Positions 35,091-45,005 of a stretch of 64,000 nucleotides of DNA are shown here, piece by piece. A model generated the notes under the pieces. It ran no database searches. It was given only the letters and a program-made list of their open reading frames with translations, and was not told where the DNA came from. This DNA is from Symsagittifera roscoffensis (taxonomy: Eukaryota > Xenacoelomorpha > Acoela > Convolutidae). Where the stretch lies: contig NC_087063.1 in assembly GCF_963678635.1 (NCBI RefSeq), forward strand, positions 5,182,580 through 5,246,579, written 5' to 3'. Both the position numbers and the translations under genes were made by a program. Positions within the stretch are counted from its first letter, which is position 1. Each line of letters begins with the position of its first letter.

Positions 35091-38044
35091 ACAGAGTTTA
35101 AAAAATGATTTAGACTCATTGACATCAGTTTACTTAAAAATTAAAGATTTTTATTTAGGTGTTAGGGGTTTGTCTAGCGGTTAGAGGACTTCAATTGATT
35201 TATTTAGAATTAGCCAATCTGCGAAGTTTTTCCTTATTTGATCTGTAGTCAATTCCAATCGAAACCCAAAAAAAATTTGATAGAAAGTCGCATCCGGTCA
35301 GAAATCAAGTCCCAGTCTAAGAATTAATTCTAATCACAAGTTCATATATGTTTAAATTATAAGCCGCCGATTCCAATCACAGAACCTTTTTAAGGACTCA
35401 ATTTGTCCAAATACGTTACAAAAAAAATTACACAAAAGTATTGGAAAATTGAATGACCACACTTTGTTTGCTGTAAAATTAAGAAATTTCGCAAGCCTAT
35501 TTAATAAACAATTATACAAGTGGCTTTTCTGCAAGGTTTCTCAAAATTATTTTCCAAATTTTATTCGAAAATGAACATTGCATATAATCATTACTGGTTT
35601 TTGATAAAACATGTCACGTTGTTTTTTTCTATGTAGATTTGGGCGGAAAGCTTGAAGTTGATGAAGTTTTTAAAGAAAATCGCTGGAACTGTGAAAGCGA
35701 ACCTAATCATGCAATTTTTGCAGTTTTGAAAACTTCTTATGAAATGGAAGAAAATAGAACTTGACAAGTGCTGGGAAATTTTGACAAATTTGCGTATCGG
35801 CTAATCATTAAAAAAAGTTTTCGAAATATTATTTACGCTTGTTTGATTATTTCTAAAAAAAAATATAAGAATTTTTCCATTGCCGAGTGTAATTTAGGCG
35901 TAAGTTTGAATCTTTGCTACTCAAAATTCGGCTCGAAAGTTAACTCAATGGTTGAGTTATGTTCCCAAAGGAAGCTTTAGTTAGTTTAAGAATACTATTA
36001 TGAAAAATTTAACAGTCTAAAACTTTTTGAAAGTAGTAAGATTCCACATCCTTTCCACCGAAAAGGAAATCCCATAGGAGTAAGAAGCACGTGAATTCTA
36101 CCCCAAAGTCAACAAAGTGTGTATCATGTGAGAAATTTTTTCCCAACTCATCTTCACTTTTACAACTGTGCACGAAAGACCACGGACTGAAAGCGAGGAA
36201 AACAAGTAATTCTGATGCAGATTTGAATAAATCAAGAAAAACGAGGAGGAAAGGGAACATCTACGAATTGAGTTGATGCACGTCATCTCTTCTTGACAGG
36301 CAACGAGATAGAAAATGGTCGCCGAAAGTTATTAATTTGTTCATTTTTGGAAATTGGATCCCAATATAGGTAACGAAAAAATGGATCACGTTTTTGGAAA
36401 AATTGATTGCGAAGCAAAAGAAAAAGCGTTATGTTATCTAGAAAGTAGCGTCTGTCATGAATATTTACTTTTAAAAAAAAAAACAAATTTAACTTTCACG
36501 TAATCATTAGAGCAATGGTTGTTACGCAGATGGTTGTTGATCAGAAGCAACTGTTCAAGAATTCGGTGTATACAGGATCAATTATTAAGTTATTGAGTGG
36601 GAAACAGTGTGTTAATATCCTGAATTCAGTTTTTTTCCTGCTGAATTCCTAAATTACAACAGTCAAGATTTAGAAAAATTGAATCGCAAAAACCTTTCTA
36701 ATGAGAAAAAACATGGGTCAGTATAAAAAGTTATTGATTTATTGATTTGAGTTTTTATACATATCTAGAAACTGTCTATTATCGGTAAAACAAAATCTCA
36801 TACGAATCCAATGTCCTGTGCGTTACGATACCATTTTGCCAGTCGTTGAGCCAACTTAAGTTTCCTGAGACCCCATAAAATTATAAAAAATAAATCTCTA
36901 ATTTCAGCCAATCCAACGGCCACTTTTGATCATTTTTCCGGCTCACTTTTAAAACGTACGTTGAAATTTTTCTTAATTTTGTCGTGGAATTTTTTTCTGC
37001 TTTTTTTCTCAATTTTGTCGTGGAATTTGGAATCTGCTTTTATTGTACTGAAAAACGACATCAGTCTCCCATGCTTGCTTTTTTCCAATAAAAGCAGTCA
37101 CGAAATTGTCAGTTTTTTTACGAATATAGCCGGAAATCATTTCCAACTATTTCTTGCTTGGGAAGTTTGCTTGGTAGACAATTATTGATTTCAAATTTAA
37201 ATATTTTTGCGTTTCCAAGTTTAACTCAATTCCGGGTATCCTATGTTTGCCTAGACCGATGCCTCGAAAAGCAATTTTAGTTAACTATTTTGCATTTATC
37301 GTATCTGGTCGAAGTCAGCTTTCGAAAATTGAGCTTTTCTCCAAACATAAATTCATAACTTTTACTGGCCTTGGCCATATAGTGTTTCTGTTGTATTTTA
37401 CTGAATTTCAATATGTATTCAATATACAAACAAATTTTAGGGGTCGCTATCTTTTAGAATCTTGCAAAAATCTAGATAGTCGACCTCCCTCTTTAAAAAG
37501 CCTAGCCAGATAATCTTCATCTTACAAGATTTTGCAATAGAATCTCAATTGCGAGAGTCTAGGAAGATCTTGCAGAATAACCCTCCTTGATCGATTAGAT
37601 ACTTGAATCTAGCGTTCAATTCCGCCTCTCCTGTATGTTTTTTTTCTGAAGTTTTGAAGTTCTCAATTTTTATGCTTCGATAAATTATACCGAACTGCAG
37701 AGTTGATATCTTGTTTATTTCTTTCATTACGAGGGCAAACTGTGCACTGGATAGGTTCAAAATTTTGTGTCTGTATGTTCCTGCGTTTCAGAGACAGTTC
37801 CTTAAACATGTTAAAAATATGTCGGAACGATCAAAGAGAATGGAAGAACAAAAGAAGAACAAAGGGAGCGTCTTTTTTGCGGAATCCGCTTACGATTCAT
37901 AAAATACACTGTGTGGCCTCGTAATGTTCTTCAGACTAATAATGTTGATATTTCATTTTTTAAAACTAAATAAATAGTTCTACTTTGACTAGTTCTCACT
38001 CAAAGTCAAAAGCAGTTTTTTGGTTCAATATATCCGAGTGTGCT
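35091..38044. other. No gene supported in about 3 kb
   Basis: Several short frames exist, such as 36091-36276 plus (61 codons, with CVSCEKFFPNS and a basic tail) and 37545-37760 minus, but none is convincing. A 27-codon frame (MSERSKRMEEQKKNKG, ATG at 37819) just before gene C follows an acceptor-like GCGTTTCAG. It may be an upstream exon or upstream reading frame of gene C, with a possible donor at 37920 (CTC|GTAATG). A tRNA-Glu-like A-box phrase at 35173-35184 has no matching B box. Confidence 0.4.
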
Positions 38045-38053
38045 TTTGTTTAG

Positions 38054-40099
38054 ATGACAGAAGTGAGAAAGGCCGCTGACTATTTCGTGCATGGAAAAAA
38101 ACTGTTTGTCGATTTTGTGGAAAAAGAACAAGGTGTATTTCCCACAATGTTTCCGCGGGTTCCCTGTCAGCAATACATTGACAGAGCGCCAGAGCAAGGT
38201 TTTCCTGCAGCGGAAACTCAAATTAATGACAAATTTCAGCAGGATAACTATGAGTCAGAGGTGATGGTCTTTAGAGCTCTTGAACGACTGAAAGGTCAAA
38301 ATTTGTTAGTTTTACATAGCGTAAAGTACACTCATTTTCAATACAGGATGTGGGAAATTGACCATAACCCCAAGAAATGCACCATATGTCAACGCACTCC
38401 CAAATGCGACGAAGGTGAAAATGATTTCATTGTAATTGGACCTAACTACATTGTGCTTATTGAAGTCAAAAATCCCAACGAAGATCTGACATATCAGAAG
38501 GAGTTACTACACAAAGCAGAGGTTCAACTGAAAAAATCAGTGTCAATAATTGAAGGCATGCTAAGAAAAAGTGACGATTCTTTGATTTCGGAAAATGTTT
38601 CTTTTCATGTTCTTCGTTTTGTTGCATTTCCTTGCTGCGATTCTAGCACTCATGAAAAGGGGGACATTCCTATTTTATGCGCACCTGAATTGGAAGACAT
38701 CGAAAAATGGTGGGAGTCAAATATCATAGAGCAAACAAAAAAAGCTGAAACAAACTACAAAGGCAACTTCAATGAAGTGAAGCACGCGCTTCTGACTTTA
38801 TGGGCGACAGAGCATACGATCATTAAAAAATCGCGAATGCAGATCTCAAAAGTCATTAAGGACACTGACGAAAAGCTTCGCGAAGGCCATATTACGTTTT
38901 TTAGAAATTACGGCAGTAATCCAAACATTGATAAAACAGCTGGAATTGAAACCGCCGAAATTAATGGAATCAATATTTTTAAAGTTCTTAATATTGAGTT
39001 CATAACGAAAGCACAACGTGGCATTTTTGAATTAAAAGTTCCAAAACTCGTCATAACAGGTTGCGTTGGATCTGGCAAAAGTTTACTTCTGATGGCTAGA
39101 TTATTGCATAGAAAACTAACGCAAGTAAATTCAAAAATGGCTCTTCTGGTTTTCAACCAATTAAAATTAGTCGAATACGTGCAAATCTTCAAGGACGCGA
39201 AGATAGAAGTAACTGACGTAAGTGAAATGGGTTTCAATCCAGAAAAATTGCAGACCAGCGTGGTCATAATTCACTGCAGCACTATTGAAGGAGTTTCACA
39301 GATTACTGATCTGATTAAGAAGTTACCTGAAGATTTTATTGTATACATTGATGATGCTCATGCTTCAAGCACTAATTTCTCAACTCTTAATTGGGAGTCG
39401 TTAGCAGTTGACCTAAATCAAAGTCATTTGACCCGCGAAGGAGCTCCAAACTGGAACCTCGACAATTTGGAGGTCGGAAAGTTGACAGATAACTACCGTA
39501 GTACTCATGAAATAGTGTCTTATCTCGAGGAGCTCTCAGTATTTATCAACAATAAAGATGAAACTCAAAAAAACTTGATAAACTCCCCACTCGGACTCAT
39601 CCATCATCCTAGCATTGGCCATTTGATTCACGGACCGCTGCTTTCAATTGATGTCTGGCGAATCCAGGATTCGAGAGAAATTCCGCAACTACTGAAGTCT
39701 CTCGTCGGGAAGTTTTACGTAGTAACCTCACGTTTCGGCGAAGAAGGCGTTACATGCAAATGCATTATTCTAGCTCCACCAGGCGATCCCGATGGAATCT
39801 TGAAGTCTTTCGGTAGAAATGAGTTCAACAGTCATTTTTGTGTTGTAGTCGATCCTAACGAACAAAACATTTACTCCACAGAGTTTGCAGCATGTCTAAT
39901 ACTTCTCCAATTCTCCAACCTGAACACCAGAACTTTGAGGTTGCTGTTCAATGTTCTCTCGAGGGCCAGAGTGTTTTGTCACATCAAGATTATAGTAAAA
40001 GAATTTGAAGGAAATGATATTCAAATTGACGAACTCAAAACACTCCTAAGCATTTTTAAAGGTGCAAAAGTGAGCGATCAAAAGTACATCAAACAATAA
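38054..40099 (+). CDS. NERD nuclease-SF1 helicase, complete (gene C)
   Basis: A single-exon protein of 681 residues. The ATG comes directly after a splice acceptor (TGCTTTTGTTTAG, AG at 38052-38053), which fixes the start. NERD-like module about 55-255: YESEVMVFRAL (67-77), KYTHFQYRMW (91-100), a cysteine cluster (CTICQRTPKC, 109-118), GENDF with Asp124 and IEVK with Glu137 and Lys139, so the PD-(D/E)XK triad is intact. GNFNEVK (237-243) corresponds to the linker that is intron-split in gene E. ATPase about 315-660: Walker A GCVGSGKS (336-343), YIDDAHAS (431-438), AVDLNQ (451-456), NYRST (480-484), YSTEF (607-611), VLSRARVF (634-641). It lacks the long 2B/UvrD insertions. Expected to act on DNA or RNA using ATP. 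AATAAA lies at 40218-40223. It is the best preserved member of the family. Confidence 0.85.
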   Translation: MTEVRKAADYFVHGKKLFVDFVEKEQGVFPTMFPRVPCQQYIDRAPEQGFPAAETQINDKFQQDNYESEVMVFRALERLKGQNLLVLHSVKYTHFQYRMWEIDHNPKKCTICQRTPKCDEGENDFIVIGPNYIVLIEVKNPNEDLTYQKELLHKAEVQLKKSVSIIEGMLRKSDDSLISENVSFHVLRFVAFPCCDSSTHEKGDIPILCAPELEDIEKWWESNIIEQTKKAETNYKGNFNEVKHALLTLWATEHTIIKKSRMQISKVIKDTDEKLREGHITFFRNYGSNPNIDKTAGIETAEINGINIFKVLNIEFITKAQRGIFELKVPKLVITGCVGSGKSLLLMARLLHRKLTQVNSKMALLVFNQLKLVEYVQIFKDAKIEVTDVSEMGFNPEKLQTSVVIIHCSTIEGVSQITDLIKKLPEDFIVYIDDAHASSTNFSTLNWESLAVDLNQSHLTREGAPNWNLDNLEVGKLTDNYRSTHEIVSYLEELSVFINNKDETQKNLINSPLGLIHHPSIGHLIHGPLLSIDVWRIQDSREIPQLLKSLVGKFYVVTSRFGEEGVTCKCIILAPPGDPDGILKSFGRNEFNSHFCVVVDPNEQNIYSTEFAACLILLQFSNLNTRTLRLLFNVLSRARVFCHIKIIVKEFEGNDIQIDELKTLLSIFKGAKVSDQKYIKQ

Positions 40100-40252
40100 C
40101 GGATTTTCAGATCAACTTTATGTTGCTAACGTCATCTCACTCAGAACTCGTGACTCTTTAATTGTTCAGGATGCTCACCCCAACCCTTTAATTGTTATCT
40201 ACTTTCAGATAACCCGCAATAAATGTATTCAATGAAAACAGTTAAATTTAAT

Positions 40253-40497
40253 GACTTATCTTGTCAAGGAAACCAAAATTGCTGCATAAACTCATTTACT
40301 TATTGGGTCAACGAAACCAAAATTGTTGCATAAAATCATTTACTTATCTTGCAAACGAAATCAAAATTGATGCATAAGTTTATTTACTTATCTTGTCAAC
40401 GAAACTAAATTTGACAAATAAACTTATTGATTAACGGCGAAACCAATATTGATGCATAAACGTATTTACTTATTTTGACAGCGAAATCAAAATTGAT
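40253..40497. repeat. Minisatellite, about 45-bp units
   Basis: Six units beginning ACTTAT start at 40253, 40298, 40342, 40386, 40422 and 40468. Each contains an AACGAAA-CAAAATTGATGCATAAA-type phrase. It separates gene C from pseudogene D, starting just past the gene C polyadenylation signal. Confidence 0.8.
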
Positions 40498-40538
40498 CAA
40501 AAACAATTTCAATTCTTTCTTGTGAGTGTCGGTTAACT

Positions 40539-40689
40539 AGGAGAAAAACTCATTATCAAAAGCAGTCAGTTTACCCAAATCAATTATATTGTTCACAAAC
40601 TCAAAAATTTCGGGCAACGATTTTGGGCCACTTTTATTGCTTTTCACTTCAAGAGCTGAAACAATGACTTTTTTCGACTCTCCCAAGAC
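40539..40689 (-). CDS. Possible orphan terminal exon
   Basis: On the minus strand, after an acceptor-like TATCTTAAG, about 50 codons read ESKKVIVSALEVKSNKSGPK, SLPEIFEFVNNIIDLGKL and TAFDNEFFS, then TAG. The composition is protein-like and unlike the flanks. No upstream exon is visible, since pseudogene D occupies the upstream side on the other strand. It could be a relic of an element gene. Not recognised. Confidence 0.25.
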
Positions 40690-40864
40690 CTTAAGATAAA
40701 CCTTAAGATTTTGTACTTAGTATACAATTTTGTGAGCTGCACCGTGAAGTAGATTGGCAAATAATTAAAAAATAAACCAAAAACTGATCTTCTTAACAAT
40801 ATCTCCCCTTCCTGAAACGGGAAGACTGTTAAGTAGATTACGTTAACTTACCACGGACCAGAAA

Positions 40865-42025
40865 CTTAACGAGGGCTTTATTACGCTTGTTAGAACGTAC
40901 GGCGTTCTCAGTAGTCCAAACATTGTTGAAACAGCTGAAATTGAAAATGCCGAAATTAATGGAATCAATAATTTTGAAATTTTTAAAATTGAGTTCATAA
41001 CGAAAACACAACTTCGCATTTTTGAAAAGAAAAGTTCCAAAACTCGTCTTAACAGGCTGGGTTGCATCTGACAAAAGTTTACTTTTGATGGCTAGATTAT
41101 TGTATACAAAACTAACACAAGTAAATTCAAAAATGGCTCTTCTGGTTTTCTGGTCTTCTGGACGCAAACAAAGAAGTAACTGACGTAAGTGAAGCAGGTT
41201 TTGATCCAGAAAATTTGCAGACCAGTGTGGCAGCACTATTGAAAATGTTTCACAGATTCCTGATCTGATTAAGAAGTTACCCAGAGATACTATTGTATAC
41301 ATTGGTGATGCTCATGCTTCAAGCTCTAATATCTCACCTCTGAATTGAGAACCGTTAGCAGTTGACCTAAATCATAGTCATTTGGCCCGCGGCGAATGAA
41401 CTCCTGGGATCTCAGCAGTTTGGAACTCGAATGCTTGAGCCTCAACTACCGCAGTACTCCACAAATAGTTTTATATCTCGAGAAACTCTCAGATCATATA
41501 ACGAAAGAAGATGAAAGACAGTAGACCTTGATAAACGCTCCTGCAGAACTTTTGCATTGTCCTAAAAATGGCCACTTAATTCACGGGTCACAGCTCGCCT
41601 TTGATGTCTGGCGCACCCATGATTCAAAATCAGCTCCGCAATTATTGAAACTTCTCTTCGACTAATTTTACCGTGCAGCTCACGTTTCAGCGAAGAACGC
41701 GTTACACGCGAATGCGTTATTCTAACTCCTTCAGACGATGACGATGGAATCCTGAATACCTTTGGAAGAAATCATTTCAACGGTAGTTTTTGTTTTATTG
41801 TCGATCCTAGCGAACAAAATATTTACTCCACGGAGTTTACAGCATGTCTTATACTCCTCCAATTCTCAAACCTGAACACCAGAAATTTGCGATTGCTGCT
41901 CAATGTTTTCTCATGGGCCAGAGTGTATTGTCATATTAAAATTATTGTCGAAGAATTTGAAGGCGATGCTGATCAAACAAAAAACCTCAAAATTTTCTGA
42001 GGCATTTTCAGAGTTTCCAATCCAG
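40865..42025 (+). pseudogene. Decayed copy of gene C helicase part (pseudogene D)
   Basis: The sequence follows gene C from its residue about 285 to near its end in the same orientation. GIETAEINGIN corresponds to AEIENAEINGIN, and the segments matching Walker A (now GWVASDKS, glycines lost), Walker B (now IGDAHASS) and the YSTEF, ARV region are all visible. Frameshifts, stops and small deletions are frequent. The NERD part is absent. The proximity and orientation indicate a local partial duplication that decayed. Confidence 0.85.
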
Positions 42026-43235
42026 CAAACATACAGATGCTTTGTTTATATTTCATTCGACCTTAGGTTTTTTTAAATTCTAAATATTAAACATTATTTC
42101 ATAAACTATTTAAACGTAACAATCATGATCCATTGTGTGGCCTCACGTATTGTTTTTTTGTAAATTTCATCAGATCAAATGGTCATGCCGATTTGCAGTA
42201 AATTTGACAGAAAAATAATCTTGCGCTTACTTCGTGAGTACTACTTTTTTTAGGCTATGGAAAAAAGAATATCTCTATAAGAACGATCCGTTACAAAATA
42301 GAATACGTATGTTCACCAGGAACTCTCCTATGAGTAAACCCTAGGCTGATCTCATCTGATGCAATCAATGCGGCTCAAAAAGACATACGAAACTAATCTA
42401 GCTTCAGAGCTTGGATTTTTAATTTCCAATCTCTAAAATCTCACGGCGAAAACTAACACTGCCTTGATTTTCTAGTTCAAGGAATAGAAAAAAGTCATTG
42501 TTGATAGAAGTTTCAAAAAAATAAATAACCAAAACAGATGCGTTTTTTAGTTAAATCGAGACAAATGTCAGAGGAAATCTTGAAATAGATAAAATAAGGA
42601 GAAGATAAAAAAAATAAGAACACTTTTATCCCATAACAGTCTCTCACCCACGTAGCAGCCTTTAAAATGTTTTCTTTTTTTTCGAGTTAATTTTGTCAAC
42701 AAAGGAGAATATTGATTTTTCTGCAGCTTTCTATTCCAAATAAGTTTTCGAAATCAAACAAAATGACTTTTGTACCATCAAAAAGCCGGAAAAACCAGTT
42801 GACGACGCAAACTTTCTGTCATTTTTTGTGTTAGAATTGTTTTCGAATATGTAAAAAAATGTGTAAATTGTAAGAACAAGGATGAAAAATCATTTCTAAG
42901 CTTACAACGACAATTTACAAACTCAAAACTATCAAAAATATTGTTTCAACTCAAACAAAATTCCGTAAAAGTAACTTATTAATTTCTATACCCTTTACAT
43001 AGCCCGCACCGAAGTTTCTAGGATGAAAATAGATTATATTGAGAAAATGTTGCCAAAAAAATTGCCAAAAATTTTGCCAATATAATCGATTATGTGTAAC
43101 CAATTTAGGCAACATTTTCTATTATAATAAAAAGAAAATAGATTTTTTTCATGAAGATTATATTGTCTTATAATTCCACCAAAATGTTTTTTATGTCAAC
43201 ACAATCTGAACAAAATCTATTTTTTTTTCGCCCTG
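42026..43235. other. No gene seen; one inverted repeat
   Basis: AT-rich. GAAAATGTTGCC at about 43053 and its complement GGCAACATTTTC at about 43108 form a 12-bp inverted repeat around a run of TTGCCA-like phrases. No supported frame. Confidence 0.45.
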
Positions 43236-43404
43236 AAATTGCCATGAAATTGCAATAAAATCGAGTGCTTTCGCAATAAAGTTGCAATAAAATCTATTGT
43301 TTTTGCCATAAAATTGAAATAAAATCTATTGTTTTTGCCATAAAACTGCCATAAAATCGAAACAAAATCTATTGCTATCGCCATTAAATTGCAATAAAAC
43401 TAGG
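43236..43404. repeat. Minisatellite, about 32-bp units
   Basis: Units of the type AAATTGCAATAAAATCTATT followed by GTTTTTGCCAT start near 43246, 43278, 43310 and 43342, the last one expanded, with a final partial unit. Units two and three are almost identical. Confidence 0.8.
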
Positions 43405-44532
43405 ACTCAAAAAATTGATAATGTTGTCAAAAAAGGGTTATATTGTCTGAAGAATTGATGCGTCTTAAAAGCATGCTATTTGAAAACTCAAAACAAAAGT
43501 TGAATTCAAACCAAACGACACAAATCATGGGCACAAAAACTTACTACAAAAATTTAGAAAAACATCCTGGTAAATCAGATTTTGGGCAAAAACATATGTA
43601 ACAAATGAAGAAATGGGTCAACATAAATCACATTTCGAGCTAAAAAATATGCAACAGAACATGTTCGGTGCGGGAGGCTTTAGAATATGCACACTGTAAT
43701 TTTTTAACATTTTCTTCCATGTTAAATCAATTAACATTCTCAATTTAACGAAAATTAAGTTTTCAAAAGCAATCAAAGCTTTTATTGGATCTATTCAAAC
43801 CTTATTGCCCCCTTTGGTTTTGACTCACACTCAAGCATATAAAACGCGGAACAAGAACAACACAAGCTCGAATTTAAAAAAAAAAGTTTCATTGAAAAAA
43901 AACTCTCTTTCAATTAGAGTTATTAGAGCAAAATGTAATATTTCTGATGAGACAATTCAATTTACTCTTTCATCTTGTACAAACCTGTGCAAAAATTGTG
44001 AAATATTGAGTTTGAAAATAAGTTTTAACTATCTATTCGTGCACTAAGTGTATTCGATCTTGTGAAACGTTCAACTCATCTCCAAACTTTTTATAGCCTA
44101 AACCACTAGCACTAGGTAAGAGCAATTTAAATCACTTAACAAGAAAAAAGAATAGCAAGAATTTACCAACATTTCACTCGAACCGATATACTATCCTCAC
44201 AACAGGAGATCATGATTTGCAATACTCGGTACCCAGGGCTTTAACTTAAAATTTACCAAACCTTGCACAATGACGCAGCAGTTTAAAATTCTGAACATTT
44301 GGTCACAAAGTTCTACTGCATCCCAAATCATCAAATTAAATCTATAACCAGTGACAAATATCAGACCAACCATTCACAAAAAAAAACAATTGAAATTTCA
44401 CAGCGGAATTTTTGAAATTTAGTTTTAAACATCTATATTTATCTCAGAACTATAGTGTTTTTCTTTAATTTAATTCAAGCTGTTTCTTACATCTGCAATG
44501 CCATTTGGTTTTCGCATGACCATGTTGTGTGA
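43405..44532. other. No gene supported
   Basis: An 80-codon frame at 43805-44047 plus (basic, with CTNLCKNCEIL) starts at a non-ATG codon and matches nothing I know. Otherwise AT-rich intergenic sequence. Confidence 0.45.
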
Positions 44533-44731
44533 TTTTTTGTGATTGACATTGTTTTTTGGGATGGTTTGAAGCATAGCATCTTTTTGTAAAAAAAACTGTC
44601 GCGGAGAAAATTAGACTAAAAATTTCCTAAGACTTTAGTTCGCTTAGTCTATTTTACTCCGCGACAGTTTTTTTTTTACAAAAGGTTGCTTTGCTTCAAA
44701 CCATCCAAAAAACAATATCAATCACAAAAAC
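44533..44731. repeat. Fold-back element, about 87-bp arms
   Basis: The left arm at about 44533-44619 and the right arm at about 44643-44731 are near-perfect reverse complements, both including ACTGTCGCGGAG and ATGGTTTGAAGCA. Only about 25 bases of loop separate them. This is the form of a miniature inverted-repeat element or a fold-back transposon. Confidence 0.85.
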
Positions 44732-45005
44732 TGGAAACAAAGTTATTAGTAACAGTTTTTTCTCAAAGTCAGGGCAAAACAGATCAAAGTATGCGCCGAT
44801 GTCTTCTTATTATACCAATTTAACTTTGAAAAAAAAAATTGTCCAGGATTACGTTTTTAATATAAATTTGCTATACGAGAAACTTCCAATAATTTTTTTT
44901 TGCTTCAAAACATCCAAGAAAACAATATCAATGACAAAAATCGGAAACAAAAATTTTAAAAAAGAAACAAATTTTCTCAAGCTCAAGGCATAACAGATCA
45001 AACTA
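44691..45005. repeat. Direct repeat of about 100 bp beside the fold-back element
   Basis: Sequence at 44691-44790 (TGCTTCAAACCATCCAAAAA onward to the AACAGATCAAA phrase) recurs in the same orientation at about 44898-45003 with more differences. The repeat overlaps the right arm of the fold-back structure, so arm sequence has been copied at least three times here. Confidence 0.65.

Noticed and set aside
35173-35184. tRNA-Glu-like phrase TCTAGCGGTTAG
   Set aside because: No B box or acceptor stem follows, so it is not a tRNA gene.
42125-42160. Short match (TGTGTGGCCTC) to the region just upstream of gene C, suggesting another copy of the unit after D
   Set aside because: Only 11 bases match; too short to claim.
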